Shown here: positions 22,090 through 32,201 of the stretch, in pieces
Layout of the letters: the number at the start of each line of letters is the position of its first letter
Position numbering within the stretch: the stretch's first letter is position 1
Origin: Azorinus chamasolen
Taxonomy: Eukaryota; Mollusca; Bivalvia; Cardiida; Solecurtidae
Assembly: GCA_963576725.1 (NCBI GenBank)
Contig: OY755243.1
Span: 34,757,846-34,821,845, forward strand
Direction of reading: 5' to 3'
Length of the DNA stretch: 64,000 nucleotides
Translations under genes and position numbers: made by a program
Notes under the pieces: model-generated
What the model was told of the DNA's origin: nothing
The model's input: only the letters and a program-made list of their open reading frames with translations
The model's database searches: none

Positions 22090-22240
22090 AAATGTACATG
22101 TCATTTGTAAACAGTGTTGACCCTAGTTTAAAGGGCTCCTGGAGGAGCCCTCTGATCAGGGTCTGCACTCTTCTTCATTCAAAATCCTCTAGAATGTATT
22201 TTCCTGCTAATAGAAGTATGTAGTAATAGAATTTTTGACC
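22090..22240 (+). mobile_element. MITE F hairpin, right side expanded
   Basis: GTAAACAGTGTTGACCCTAG / TGATCAGGGTCTGCACTC around AGGGCTCCTGGAGGAGCCC, then ATTCAAAATCCTCTAGAA as in other F copies. Confidence 0.65.
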
Positions 22241-22248
22241 TTTTTCAC

Positions 22249-22790
22249 TTTGAAAAGTTAGCATTCAATGGGCTCGAGTAGGTCTTGGATATTGGTTGTA
22301 AAAAGTTTGCATTCAAAGGGCTAACTTAGGCATGGGCATGGATATTGATTGTGTAAAGTTAGCATTTAAAGGGCTGACGTAGGCATGAACTTGGGAATTG
22401 ATTGTATAAAGTTAGCATTTAAAGGGCACTGCAGCTAACGTAGGCATGAACTTGGATATTGATTGTATAAAGTTGGCATTAAAAGGGCTAATGTGGGCAT
22501 GAACTTGGATATTGATTGTATTAAGTTTGCATTTAAAGGGCTTACGTAGGCATGAACTTGGATATTGATTGTATAAAGTTAGCATTTAATGGGCACTGCA
22601 GCTAACGTAGGCATGAACTTGGATATTGATTGTATAAAGTTAGCATTCAAAGGGTTATCTAAGGCATGGGAATGGATATTGATTGTGTTAATTGTACATT
22701 TAAAGGGTTATGTAGGCAGGAGTTTGGATATTGATTGTAAAATAGGCATGGTTTTAGATATTGATTGTATCATGTTAAATTGTATCCTGG
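22249..22790. repeat. About 53-bp degenerate minisatellite built from an F terminus
   Basis: About ten units with GTTAGCATTTAAAGGGC, GTAGGCATGAACTTGG and ATATTGATTGTATAAA. Two carry an ACTGCAGCTAACG insertion. AAAGTTAGCATTCAATGGG resembles the right end of F elements (AAAGTCAGCATTGTAAGGG at 52378). Confidence 0.85.
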
Positions 22791-22861
22791 TTTCTAGTGG
22801 CTAAGATCCCAACCATCACGATTACTCATTTGGTAGAGTACCGGTACATGTATTTCCATTT

Positions 22862-23125
22862 AATCCTATATCTGATATTAACGCCTTTCTGTGCCTTTAC
22901 AAACAGAGTAGACCCAGGTCAGACAGTTTCTACTTGAGCCATCTTATCAGGGTCTGTTGTGTTTATGGAATCACCTAGATTTGATTCTATAGTTTCTGCT
23001 AAGGTAAAATATCCTGTGTTGTTCTTGTACCATTATAAAAATTCAAGTAATAAATAAAATTAATAAGAAAAATTCTGTGTTCTGGTGCCATTATAAAAGT
23101 TCATGTAATAAATATCCATGGTGAC
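22862..23125 (+). mobile_element. MITE A1, long arm partly duplicated
   Basis: Short arm CGCCTTTCTGTGCC, hairpin at 22900-22971. Long-arm pieces CCTGTGTT...CCATTATAAAAATTCA and TCTGTGTTCTGGTGCC repeat with AAGTTCATGTAATAAATA. Confidence 0.68.
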
Positions 23126-23210
23126 AGGGCTTTGTAAATCCGGAAAATCATTGGTCTAGACCGATTATTAAAATTTGAGACAGATTTCGTGAGAGAAATT
23201 AAGAAAAAAT

Positions 23211-23267
23211 GTAGTCGTATTAGAAGTAATGACACCATAATGGTGTCATTATTTCTTATATGACTAC
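23211..23267. repeat. Perfectly centred hairpin of A1 long-arm ends
   Basis: GTAGTCGTATTAGAAGTAAT and its near-complement close on GACACCATAATGGTGTC. It resembles two A1 termini fused head to head, like 10938-11009. Confidence 0.6.
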
Positions 23268-23302
23268 AATCATGTACAGTGTTCATGAGGCTCAGTTCAG
23301 GG

Positions 23303-23554
23303 TTAACCATTTCCTTCATATAAATGCCTTATTAATGCCTTTGCAAACAGAGTAGACCCAGATCAGACCGCTCCTGTAGGAGCCATCTGATCAGGGTCTG
23401 CTCTGTTTGCTTATGAAATTGGAATAGATCTGACTCTACAGTTTCTGCTTAAACTAAAGCATCCTATGTACATATGCCATTATAAAAAATACAACTAATA
23501 ATTATTCATGATGTCATTATTTCTTATATGCATATTCATCAGGGAAATGGTTAA
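23303..23554 (+). mobile_element. MITE A1
   Basis: TTAACCATTTCCTTC to GGGAAATGGTTAA, intact hairpin and long arm. Confidence 0.83.
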
Positions 23555-23693
23555 AGTTGGAGGCTGCAGGTTTATTCAGCCCCATGTGGTCTGAAATACT
23601 TTAAAAATCATAAATTTACTTGAAACTGTTCTGAATCATGACAAGTGGTGTTCTAACATAGATACAACAATCCTGTACTGTGATGATCAGTCT

Positions 23694-23942
23694 TGCTAAC
23701 CCTTTCCTTCATATTAACTTGTTTTCACGAATTAGCAAACAGAGAAGACCCAGATCTATAGGAGCCGTCAGATCAGGGTCTGCTCTGTTTGCTAGTGGAA
23801 TTTGAAAGATCTGTTTCTTTACTTTCTAAAATAGCTACAATGTTCCACTTTCCATCTTTCATTATAACTGTTTTGCCCATGAATATTCAGTAGGTATTGA
23901 AATTTGGAATACATGCATACATAGAACATGGAAAGGGCTAAG
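23694..23942 (+). mobile_element. MITE A2
   Basis: CTAACCCTTTCCTTC to GGAAAGGGCTAA. Hairpin centre shortened (CAGATCTATAGGAGCC). Full A2 long arm. Confidence 0.8.
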
Positions 23943-24583
23943 TCAGCATTTTTTCATGTGTGAGACACCCAGTCTGTCCTGCTCCAGTGGCACTAATTGA
24001 TGACCACTGGTCATTCTGGTCAAGAGGATATGACTAGCGAAAACATTGAAAACTTACATCATTTGTTCCCATCCCAGATTAAAGTGACACTAAAGATTGA
24101 TGTACTGTTAAAAGCCTACCCAGTTTAAATACTTATCTACCACATCATTTCCTGTTGACAGATTGCTTCTTATAATTTTTACTATGTGTCCCTAAAATAA
24201 CAAAATACTTACATACAAAGTGGATTAGGTTCACATTGACTGATATTCCTTTCATTTAAAGATCGGTTTTGGAAAAGCCGATGAATAGTTCACTACTCAA
24301 AAAGTCCTTTGACAAGCTGTTAAGTGGAAAATATTTAAATGTAAAATACATTACAACTTGACAACAGCAGCAAGGTTAATTGGGTCAGACGGAAGTAGGT
24401 ATTGCTTATATCAACAATGGCACGTTGTTGCGACATTACTTTTTAAGCTTTACTTACCTTAGATTTTTATCACTCGCTAATCGCTACCTTCCGTTGACAG
24501 TTACACACTTCCATACCCAGGGGCGAAAAAAAAGTGGATGCGGCTAATCCTAGAGATCAAATGGTTAATTTATTTTTCTACTA
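23943..24583. other. Unique island
   Basis: Non-repetitive. 23970-24030 has ACTAATTGATG, CACTGGTCATTCTGGTCA. No coding frame. Confidence 0.3.
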
Positions 24584-24787
24584 TTAACCCAGTTCCTGTT
24601 GAATATACATGTAAGAAATAATGACTTCATGAATATTTATTAGCAGAATTTTTATAATGGCATATGTACACAGGATATTTTGGTATTAATAAAAGCAGAT
24701 CTACATTATTCCTACAGGAGCTCTCTGATCTGGGTCTACTCTGTTTGCAAAAGTGTGGAAAGGTGTTTATATGAGGGAAAGAGTTAA
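24584..24787 (-). mobile_element. MITE A3, hairpin half deleted
   Basis: TTAACCCAGTTCCTGTTGAA. The long arm jumps from CTACATTATTCC to ACAGGAGCTCTCTGATC, losing the left hairpin arm. Confidence 0.75.
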
Positions 24788-24998
24788 ATACACCTTTCTA
24801 CACCTCTGTAATAACCACTTCTTGAAACCATTGTGATAAATAGAGCATTTGCTCCTATAGGAGCAAATGCTCTATTTATCACAATGGTTTCAAACTAAAA
24901 AAAATACAAATTTTTACTTTTCTCTAGTAAATGCTCCTTTTGGGTAGATTCATTCAAAGAGGTTAGGTCTAAAAATAGCCTATGGAGGAAAGGGTTAA
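24784..24998 (-). mobile_element. MITE B with A1-like left end
   Basis: Starts TTAAATACACCTTTCTACAC (A1-like) and has a perfect 68-bp palindrome at 24824-24891 identical to 16131-16198. Ends GGAGGAAAGGGTTAA. Confidence 0.85.
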
Positions 24999-25471
24999 CC
25001 CTATACTGGATGACTATTCATGCATCACATTGCCCGTTATGATTTATTATTTCTTTCTTTTCTTGTATCAAAAATGTAATATCAAGAAAATTTATTGCTG
25101 TGGCAATCAGTAGAGAATTCTTGTTTTATAAAATGCTGAAAGTTTCTTTCTTCAAAATGGTGATATGTGTTAATCCTGATGAGAAAAGCTCTTTTCGTTT
25201 GGATTAACTTTAGTTTGTATAAAGAATTTTTTGCCTCAAAACCTAAATTGGAAATAAAATTAGAATAATAATCAAATTGATTTTGAAAGAATAGAAAATC
25301 TCTCATAAATTATCAGTTCTGGAATATTTACAGTTTTCGATAAGATTTATGTGGAAAACTGATTTTTACATGTACTGGTACTAACATAATTGAAAGATTC
25401 AGTATGTGTAAGATTTATTCCCCTTTGTCCATAAAAACGAGGAGACATCTTGTCTCTGATACTCTTTAGTC
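24999..25471. other. Spacer
   Basis: Decayed element traces near 25000-25080 and 25160-25210 (TGATGAGAAAAGCTC). A 74-codon minus-strand frame has no support. Confidence 0.3.
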
Positions 25472-25669
25472 TTAACCAATTAGGCTATTTTTAGGTACAA
25501 CCTCTTTGAATAAATCTACAGAAGGAGTATTTACTAGAGAAAAGGAAATTTTTAGAATTTTGTAGTTTGAAACCATTGTGATCAATAGAGCCATTTACTC
25601 CTATTAATCACAGTGGTTTCACAAAGTGACAGAGTCATCAAAAGTCGTCAATATGAGGGAATGGGTTAA
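25472..25669 (+). mobile_element. MITE B, shortened palindrome
   Basis: TTAACCAATTAGGCTATTTT to GAGGGAATGGGTTAA. Palindrome reduced to ATAGAGCCATTTACTCC / ATTAATCACAGTGG. Confidence 0.8.
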
Positions 25670-26060
25670 CCTTTAGCACTCTACTGGCGACTGTGTGATA
25701 ATCTTTGCAAACAGTTCAGATCCAGATGAGATGCCGAGTAACTCTGCGTCTCATCAGGATCCAAACTGTTGCCACTCTGACACTGTTTTTGAAAAGAAAT
25801 TGAAGAGATATGTACCTTTAGAATGGAAGCAGACGACAATATACGCAGATGACAATATACGCAGATGACAATATACGCAGATGACAATATACACAGATGA
25901 CACGCAGATGACAATATACGCAGATGACAATATATGCAGATGACAATATATGCAGATGACAATATACACAGATGACACGCAGATGACAATACATGTATAC
26001 GCAGATGACACTATACGCAGATTACAATATACGCAGATGAGAATTGCTCAGAGTGCAGAA
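25666..26060 (+). mobile_element. MITE C expanded by a 16-bp array
   Basis: Left TTAACCTTTAGCACTC, hairpin AACAGTTCAGATCCAGATGA / TCATCAGGATCCAAACTG at 25710-25769, then GACACTGTTTTTGAAAAG as in other C copies. The right arm is replaced by the array. Confidence 0.68.
25827..26047. repeat. 16-bp minisatellite
   Basis: About 13 units of ACGCAGATGACAATAT with truncated ACGCAGATGAC steps. The unit resembles GCAGATGACAATT found in C right arms (4460, 8150). Confidence 0.92.
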
Positions 26061-26193
26061 GTTTGATATTGATTGTGTTAGAAAAGAAACTAGCTGAGAA
26101 ATGTACTTTGAGATAGAGAGCAGAAAAACAATATTTGCTGAGGAAATAATGAAATTATACCCCCACATATGAGTTAGTTTTATTTTAATGAAA

Positions 26194-26221
26194 GGGATGG
26201 GAGCGGGGGTGGGGGTGGGGG
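26194..26221 (+). other. G-quadruplex motif
   Basis: Five runs of three to five G's separated by 1-3 bases (GGGATGGGAGCGGGGG and two further runs). Far above the local G content. Confidence 0.75.
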
Positions 26222-26229
26222 TATGATGA

Positions 26230-26383
26230 TGTCATTGTGTCCATCTGTGTTTTGGTTTTTCTTGTCCAGGCTATTTCTCAGCAATGCCAGACAGGATTTC
26301 CATAAGTCTAAACGGGAATCTTCATCATCAAGAGGAGATGGCCATATCCATACAAAGTGTCAGTGTGATATTTTTTCACAGAA
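26230..26383 (+). repeat. Dispersed repeat fragment
   Basis: TTTTTCTTGTCCAGGCTATT, CAGACAGGATTTCC, GGGAATCTTCATCATCAAG, shared with 26630-26810, 26980-27080 and 27110-27300. Same repeat broken by A1 insertions. Confidence 0.6.
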
Positions 26384-26619
26384 TTAATATTTTCTTCATA
26401 TAAACACCTTTTTCATGCCTTTGCAGACAGAGTAGACCCAGATCCGATGGCTAAAGGATCAGGCCTTGTCTGCTCTGTTTACTTATGAAATCGTAATAGA
26501 TCTAACTCTACAATACCAAAATTTCCTTTGTACATAATTATGCAATTATAAGAATTTGGCTAATAAATATTCATGATGTCATTATTTCTTACATGAATAT
26601 TGAACAGGGAAAGAGTTAA
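26384..26619 (+). mobile_element. MITE A1 inside the dispersed repeat
   Basis: TTAATATTTTCTTC to GGGAAAGAGTTAA. Hairpin partly deleted (ATCCGATGGCTAAAGGATCAG). Flanked on both sides by the dispersed repeat. Confidence 0.75.
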
Positions 26620-27353
26620 GGCCTCTTGAATATTCAACACCAACAATCTGTTGGTTTTCTTGTCCCAGGTATTTCTCAGCTACCGGTACTTTAGACAGGA
26701 TTTCAGCAAAACTTTATGGAAAGTTTCAGGAAATGCACATATCATTACACTGTGTTCAGGTCAGATGATATTTCAGGGTTCAGGTCCTGGATTATTCAAC
26801 CAACATGTATGTACATGTATTAGCTTAGTTTTTTTATTATTATTATACCACATTTATATAGCACTCTTTTCACACTGGATATGTGCGTTCAAAAGCACTT
26901 GTTTATAGGTTTAAACATGTTTTGTTACTCATATTTTAACAGTTGTATATATACATGAATTTTACATTTGTATATTTTTAGCAATTAAGGACAGGATTTC
27001 AATGAAACTTTATGGGAATCTTCATCATAAAGAAGAGATATTGTATCTTTATGGCAGTTCTTTTGGATGATTTGTCACAGAGATTTGGCCCCTGGATTAC
27101 TCAACAACCAACATTTCTGTTGGCTTTTCTTCTTGTCTGTGCTATTTCTCAATAAATACAGGATTTCAGTGAAACTGAATGAGAAGCTTCATCTTCAAGG
27201 GGATTTGTGTGAACCGTGTTGCAGCATGCCATTGAGATAACATTTCACTGAGTTATGGCCCCTTGGTTATTCAACAACCCATGTCTGTGTCCAGGCAATT
27301 TGTCATTGCGAGGTGATCAACTAGATCTCTTGTTTTATAGACATTTCTCTTTA
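26620..27353 (+). repeat. Three degraded copies of the dispersed repeat
   Basis: CAACAATCTGTTGG / CAACATTTCTGTTGG heads, TTTCTCAGCTACC, CAGGATTTCAGC/TGAAACT and GAAGCTTCATC recur at 26630, 26985 and 27110. An 85-codon frame at 26651 is not coding-like. Confidence 0.55.
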
Positions 27354-27573
27354 TTAACCTGTTACTCCATAAAAACACCTTTCTACGCCTTTGCAAACAG
27401 AGAAGACGGCTCATATATGAGCCGTTTCATCAGGGTCTTCACTGTTTGCTTATGATATATATCATGATTCTACAGTTTCTGCCATGGCCAAAACTACCTG
27501 TGTCCATTTACTGTTAATTAATATTCATGATGTCATTATTTCTTACATGAATATTCATGAAGGAAAGGGTTAA
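27354..27573 (+). mobile_element. MITE A1
   Basis: TTAACCTGTTACTCC. Short hairpin AGACGGCTCATATATGAGCC, complete long arm, GAAGGAAAGGGTTAA. Confidence 0.8.
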
Positions 27574-27619
27574 AGGTTGTGTATGTTGAGACAGCTGTGT
27601 ATTTTCTCATGATGTGATT

Positions 27620-27820
27620 TAAATCCTTGCATTCCTGCTTTAAAATAGTTTGTCTGCTACAATTCTGAAAGGTCATTTTTCTTGTATTTCTCTTCAAAAC
27701 TGTAATCGGTGTCAAATAATTTGGATCCTGATGAGATGCTTAGTTACTCAATGTCTTATCTAGATCCAGACTGTCTGCACAAGATATCAAGAATTCGTCA
27801 CAAGCATGCAAAGAGTTGAG
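27620..27820 (+). mobile_element. MITE C
   Basis: TTTCTCTTCAAAACTG, AATAATTTGGATCCTGATGA / TCTTATCTAGATCCAGACTG hairpin, CAAGCATGCAAAGAGTTGA right end. Confidence 0.7.
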
Positions 27821-28050
27821 TTTGCTCAAGTTAAGTCTTTAAGCCTTATGCTGAAAATTGTTTGCATTGAAGTTAAATAAATTACATTTGAATTGTCATC
27901 ATAACAGAGACATCAGCATTTATCAAATTAACAGATTTGAAAAAATGTTCCTACTAACTTGAATGTCAGAATAAAAAATGTTGGAGTGAACTTTAAAACT
28001 ATCCTCAATGTTGAAGCAGGATGATTGGTAAGAAGTATTGACCAAGATCA

Positions 28051-28228
28051 GGGTCCATGCTTATAAAGCTTTTAGTTGAGTCTGAGTTTCGTTCTCAAGC
28101 TTTTGATTGGCCAGATTTGAATTCTCAAGCTTTTGATTGGTCAGATTTGAGCCAAAGGCTCAAATCTGACCAATCAAAAGCTTGAGAACGATCTCAGACT
28201 CAACTAAAAGCTTTATAAGCATAGACCC
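28051..28228. mobile_element. Fold-back element with about 73-bp arms
   Basis: The left arm starts GGGTCCATGCTTATAAAGC and the right arm is its complement ending GCATAGACCC. The left arm contains an extra copy of TTCTCAAGCTTTTGATTGG, making it asymmetric. The centre is TTTGAGCCAAAGGCTCAAA. Unrelated to families A-H. Confidence 0.85.
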
Positions 28229-28365
28229 AGGTTTTGGTGTGAGGTCTAGTCATGTTTTTAACTAAATTTATCAAAGAAAAAATCCGGTTATTAGAATGCA
28301 GTACATCCTTTGGCATGTGTGTATAAAATTGTCATTTTCATGCAATAACTGTAGTTATGCCCCCC

Positions 28366-28570
28366 TTCAAAGAAGGTGGGTATATTGCTTTGCCAATGTT
28401 GGTTGGTGTGTCCGACCAACACAGTCGGATATTTGGTGGTCGGGATATTTGGTTGCATGCATGTAGGTAGACCAAATGGTTTCTGATTAACTAGATAATG
28501 CTTTTGCCCAAGCTCCTGAAATTTGGTTAAGAGAGGTTGGACTTGATCAGTAGATGACCCGTATTGTTTG
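28366..28570 (+). repeat. Dispersed repeat head
   Basis: GCCCCCCTTCAAAGAAGGTG followed by GGGTATATTGCTTTG, GGTTGGTGTGTCCGACC and ACAGTCGGATA. Head of the TATGCCCCC class, truncated by A1. Confidence 0.6.
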
Positions 28571-28574
28571 GTGG

Positions 28575-28722
28575 GTCAAGCAGAGTCGACCCAGATCTGA
28601 TTGCTCCTGTAAATGTATCTATCCAGGGTCTGCTGACTCTGCTCATTTTGCTTATGGAATTATATAGCTCTGATTCTACAGTTTCTGACACGGCCTTAAA
28701 AATCATAACTTTATATGCCACA
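28575..28722 (+). mobile_element. MITE A1 fragment
   Basis: AGCAGAGTCGACCCAGATC, ATCCAGGGTCTGCTGACTC, GATTCTACAGTTTCTGACAC. Both termini are missing. Confidence 0.6.
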
Positions 28723-28745
28723 TGTCTGAAAGACTGACACTGGTA

Positions 28746-28949
28746 CGGTAGAACCTCTCTAAACTGAAATCCTAGATGAGAAGAATTTAGATACTTTTAG
28801 GCAGGTGGCTGCTTAATGCAGGGTGAAAGTCATGCAGAAAGCTCCTAGAGGAGCATTCTGCATGACTTTCATCCTGCTTTAAGCTGCCACCTGTCCCCAA
28901 GACCGATATTTATACTAAATTTAACGTCCGGTTTAGAGAGGTTTTACTG
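28746..28949. mobile_element. MITE D (Tc1/mariner/pogo-like)
   Basis: TA-flanked. Termini CGGTAGAACCTCTC and GAGAGGTTTTACTG. The interior is a long hairpin (GGCAGGTGGCTGCTTAATGC / TTAAGCTGCCACCTGTC) centred on GCTCCTAGAGGAGC. Confidence 0.85.
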
Positions 28950-29003
28950 TATGTAGTTTAATCTCCTTCTAGGAATATGCAAGATATTTGCAGTATTTGA
29001 ATA

Positions 29004-29188
29004 CAGTAAAACCTCGCTAAACCAGATTTTTAGTGAAGAAGAATTTAGATACTTTCAGACAAGCGGTTGCTTAATGCAGAGTGAAAGTCATGCAGAAAGT
29101 TACTAGACCCTGCATTAAGCTGCCACCTGTCTCCAAGACTGGTATTTATACTAATTTTAACATCCGGTTTAGAGAGTTAGTTTTACTG
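29004..29188. mobile_element. MITE D, centre deleted
   Basis: CAGTAAAACCTCGC to TTAGTTTTACTG at TA. The second hairpin arm begins late (AGACCCTGCATTAAGCTGCC). Confidence 0.82.
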
Positions 29189-29624
29189 TAAATACTCTTT
29201 GCATTCTAGTGCTACATGTGTGGTAATTTATCACTTTCCCTAATGAACATATAATTATGCATGAATTGATCACTTCATGAATATTTTTATAAGGTATATT
29301 CTTGATTTATAAATGAAAAATTGAAGAAAATCAACTTTTTTACTGTGAAGCAGACAATGTTTTTTGCAGATAACTACATTGCAGTCAGAGGTTTAAGGTT
29401 TATGTGACAGTTCTAGGAAGTTTCACTATTTGTGCCACAAAAGTCTACAGCTTGTGGGAACTGTCTGAAGGGAGTTGAGAATTTTTTTTAGACCATGATA
29501 AAAAAACTTGTTCATTCAACTGTTAAGCACAATTGCAAAATTCATCCCTAATTTTCTGTATAGTTATTTAATTGTCTTCAGCTAAATTGCTAACTTGTTA
29601 CAAATTATATTTTTTATTTTTCAG
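29189..29624. other. Spacer before the exon candidate
   Basis: AT-rich. The last 30 bases are a pyrimidine-rich tract with a run of T before TTTTTCAG, typical of an intron end. Confidence 0.35.
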
Positions 29625-29687
29625 GCAGAGGAGAATATATTTGATTTCCTATGGCGCAGGATCCCAGTTCATTAGTACCTTACAAAG
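29625..29687 (+). CDS. Candidate first coding exon
   Basis: TATTTTTTATTTTTCAG ends at 29624 and a GTGAGA donor starts at 29688. The exon has TGA in frame upstream of ATG 29651, then 12 codons (MAQDPSSLVPYK) plus one base, phase 1. The borders and the upstream stop favour a 5' UTR plus start exon. The weak Kozak context and the short length count against it. It can join 44595 in frame but not 36859 directly. Product unknown. Another frame (QRRIYLISYGAGSQ...) is also open throughout. Confidence 0.4.
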
Positions 29688-30472
29688 GTGAGAAACGTGT
29701 GTAGCCCTCAAGGGGCAGCAAGGAGCATGTCCCATAGAATTCTGTGTAAATTTTCTTACTTTCCATAACTGAGTTTGCAGAATTAGCTCAAATTAGCGCA
29801 TCTCAGCTTCTGAGAGGGAGGGATTCTGTCTTTTCCCAGGAAAGCTGTTAAAATGGCCAATAAATTTGATTTGAATGCCCGTCAAGTTAACCGAATTATA
29901 ATTTAGACTTTTTTTTCAAATGCCGCCATCAGGCTGTCTAACGTGTACAAAAACTCAGCTAGATAAACCTGTTAAAGGATTCGTTCAACAACTTGAAGGT
30001 TGGAATAATTGGTTGATAATTAGTTTACATGTTAATTAGGCATAGCCCCACTGTAAGAGAGCTCACACTTTTCCAACGGTGGGAATTTTCGCTGTGGGAA
30101 CAGCATAGCCCAACTGTCTGTAGGCATGAAGAGACATATTAATATTTCTTGATTAGCAGTACAGACACCTTTGACGATTAGGACAAAGATTGCATTTTTT
30201 CATTTTCTTCTTGTTCGTTCATTTTCACCTCTGTGCTAAAGATTTCAAAGACCTATCACTTCAAATAATGTGAGCATGGAAGTGAAGCGAAATAAATCTT
30301 GGGTGAATTATTACAACTGTTATTCCAGACACTGGTTGGACGTGAGAAATTTTCCGAGGATAGTAAATGTTTGATGCGTACTCGCTTTGCTTGAGTTGGG
30401 ACTATGTCAGTATTGTATACAGTAAAACAAGACTGAACATAAGATGTCTACTGACCAGTATCAAAATCTCTT
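29688..30472. other. Probable intron, element-free
   Basis: 785 bases without a recognisable MITE, rare here. The short motif GCATAGCCCCACTGT / GCATAGCCCAACTGT occurs twice (30043, 30105). No coding frame. Confidence 0.35.
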
Positions 30473-30574
30473 ATTTCTCAGCCAGACTATATCTTGTTAC
30501 TCATTAGAATCCTCACAGAGAGGCAATGCAATTCTAATGAGTAACAGCAAGTTAGGGTTTAGCAGAGGAATATA
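30473..30574. mobile_element. Hairpin element, same type as 46978
   Basis: ATTTCTCAGCC and GTTACTCATTAGAAT on the left. ATTCTAATGAGTAACAGC and AGTTAGGGTTTAGCAGAGG on the right. Confidence 0.6.
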
Positions 30575-30613
30575 AAAAATGTTTTACCTAAATTCACCTC
30601 CAATCTGCAGCTA

Positions 30614-31038
30614 AGGTAAAACCTGTTTAAAGTCACCACTTAACTGACTACACATGGCAGTGTTAAAAGCAGATATTTGTCTATACAGGGCATAAATAAT
30701 GCAGACAGTTCCAAAGAGAGTTTTTTGCATTACCTTTGTCCTGCATTAACCCATTCCCTCCTACTGACACCTGTTGATGCTCATGTAAAAGTTCTTTTTG
30801 AAACCATTGTGATAAATAAAGCATTTGCTCCAAAGGAGCAAATGCTTTATTTATCACAATGATTTCAAAACTACACAATTTTAAAATTTTAATTTTCTCT
30901 AGTAAATGCTCCTTTTCAGTGGATTTATTCAAAGATGTGGGTCTAAAAGTAGCCTAGGAGGGAATGGGTTAAGCGCATCTGCCTGAAATACCTAGAGTTA
31001 GATTTCTTTTTAGTGGTTGCTAAGGACAGATGATACTG
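30614..31038. mobile_element. MITE D split by a B element
   Basis: GGTAAAACCTGTTTAAAG left end, TAATGCAGACAG ... TGCATTACCTTTGTCCTGCA up to the insertion. After it GCGCATCTGCC, TTGCTAAGGACAGATGATACTG. The insertion point is the TTAA of CTGCATTAAGC. Confidence 0.72.
30746..30972 (-). mobile_element. MITE B nested in D
   Basis: TTAACCCATTCCCTCCTACT to GAGGGAATGGGTTAA. Palindrome centre CTCCAAAGGAG. TTAA on both sides is also the D target. Confidence 0.88.
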
Positions 31039-31099
31039 TAAATTCTGACCCATGGGAAAAGCACAATATGACTCTTCAACCAGTATAGGCTCAGGCTTG

Positions 31100-31354
31100 T
31101 TAACCCTTTCCCTGTTGCATATTCATGTAAGCATAATGACATCATGAATATTTATTAGCTGAATTTTTATAATGGCATGTTTTTTTTCTTCATGAAGTTC
31201 AGTATTGGTAGAAACTTAAGAGTCAGATCTAGTATAGTTTCATATGCATACAGAGCATACCCTGATCAGACGTCTCCTATAGGAGCCATTTGATCTGGGT
31301 CTACTCCATTTGCAAGGGTGAAAAGGTATTTGTATTCATGTAGGAAAGGGTTAA
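31100..31354 (-). mobile_element. MITE A3
   Basis: TTAACCCTTTCCCTGTTGCA to GTAGGAAAGGGTTAA, full length with hairpin CATACCCTGATCAGACGTC. Confidence 0.84.
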
Positions 31355-31450
31355 AAACAGTTTTTGCCGAACTACAACATTTTAAATTCATTATCTTTTG
31401 CTGTGCATTTAAACCCTTTCAAAATTTACTAACTTAAGTCTGCAAAATGT

Positions 31451-31717
31451 GTTACCCATTCCTTCATATTGACACCTTTTGAAGCCAACTTTGGTCTGCA
31501 AAATGTGTTACCCATTCCCTCATATTGACACCTTTTGAATTCTCTTTAAAAGTCAATTTTTTCAAAACGTTGTGATTAATAGAGTATTTGCTCTATTTAT
31601 TACATTGGTTTAATAACTGCATAATTCTAAGATTTTCTTTTTTTCTAGTAAATCCTCCTTTTCAGTAGATTTACTCTGAGGTTGGATCTAAAAATAGCCT
31701 ATGAGGGAATGGGTTAA
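31451..31717 (-). mobile_element. MITE B with duplicated left end
   Basis: CTGCAAAATGTGTTACCC through TATTGACACCTTTTGAA occurs at about 31440 and 31497. Palindrome reduced to TAATAGAGTATTTGC / TCTATTTATTA. Ends GAGGGAATGGGTTAA. Confidence 0.78.
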
Positions 31718-31734
31718 AAAGTATATATTTAATA

Positions 31735-31990
31735 ATTTCTTCATAAAGCAGTGTCAGAATATACAATAGTCTGGATGCTGGTGAGACACCAATCTCAGGA
31801 GGATTCAAGCATTTTGCAAAGAGCATCAAAAATTGGTTCATTTGAAGAGCTAAGCAAACCTGAGACACCATTCATCCATGTTCATCCGTCTCTGGCTGGT
31901 CGTATTCTGAGATAATAATGGTAAAGGTATTATAAAATTAGGCTGAAAATGACTATCAAGGATCCAGACTTTTTGAAACACAAGTTACAA
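31735..31990 (+). mobile_element. MITE C arms enclosing foreign DNA
   Basis: Left AGTGTCAGAATATAC, GTCTGGATGCTGGTGAGACA. Right TATCAAGGATCCAGACTTTT. In other C copies these arms are a few bases apart; here about 170 bases lie between them. Confidence 0.5.
31799..31912 (+). pseudogene. Exon-like 38-codon open segment
   Basis: AATCTCAG precedes an open frame of 38 codons with protein-like composition (residues 13-29: GSFEELSKPETPFIHVH), ending SLAGRILR before TAATAA at 31913. The HPSLAGR piece recalls the HPDLAGR signature of OHCU decarboxylase (URAD), but the flanking residues do not match well. No good donor is present. It could be a captured exon fragment or a real exon of the local gene. 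Seen: frame and acceptor. Inferred: capture. Confidence 0.28.
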
Positions 31991-32094
31991 AAGAAATGGA
32001 GGAAAATGTATTGTTGAAAAGAATTTGGAAAAAAATGTACTGTGAAAACTTTTGTAGGTGGCAATAATTACTGTAAATATTCAGCCAGCAAGTT

Positions 32095-32173
32095 TGGGCA
32101 AGTAGTGTAGACCCAGATCAAGCTGTTTAATCCTGAAGGAGTAGTTTGATCAAGGTCTACACTTATTGCCACT
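32095..32173 (+). mobile_element. F-like hairpin
   Basis: GCAAGTAGTGTAGACCCAG / TTGATCAAGGTCTACACTT. Termini not resolved. Confidence 0.5.
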
Positions 32174-32201
32174 CCATTAGTAAAACATGATGCTATCAAA
32201 A

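Noticed and set aside
31799..31912. Confident OHCU decarboxylase (URAD) exon
   Set aside because: Only HPxLAGR agrees; neighbouring residues and exon borders do not.
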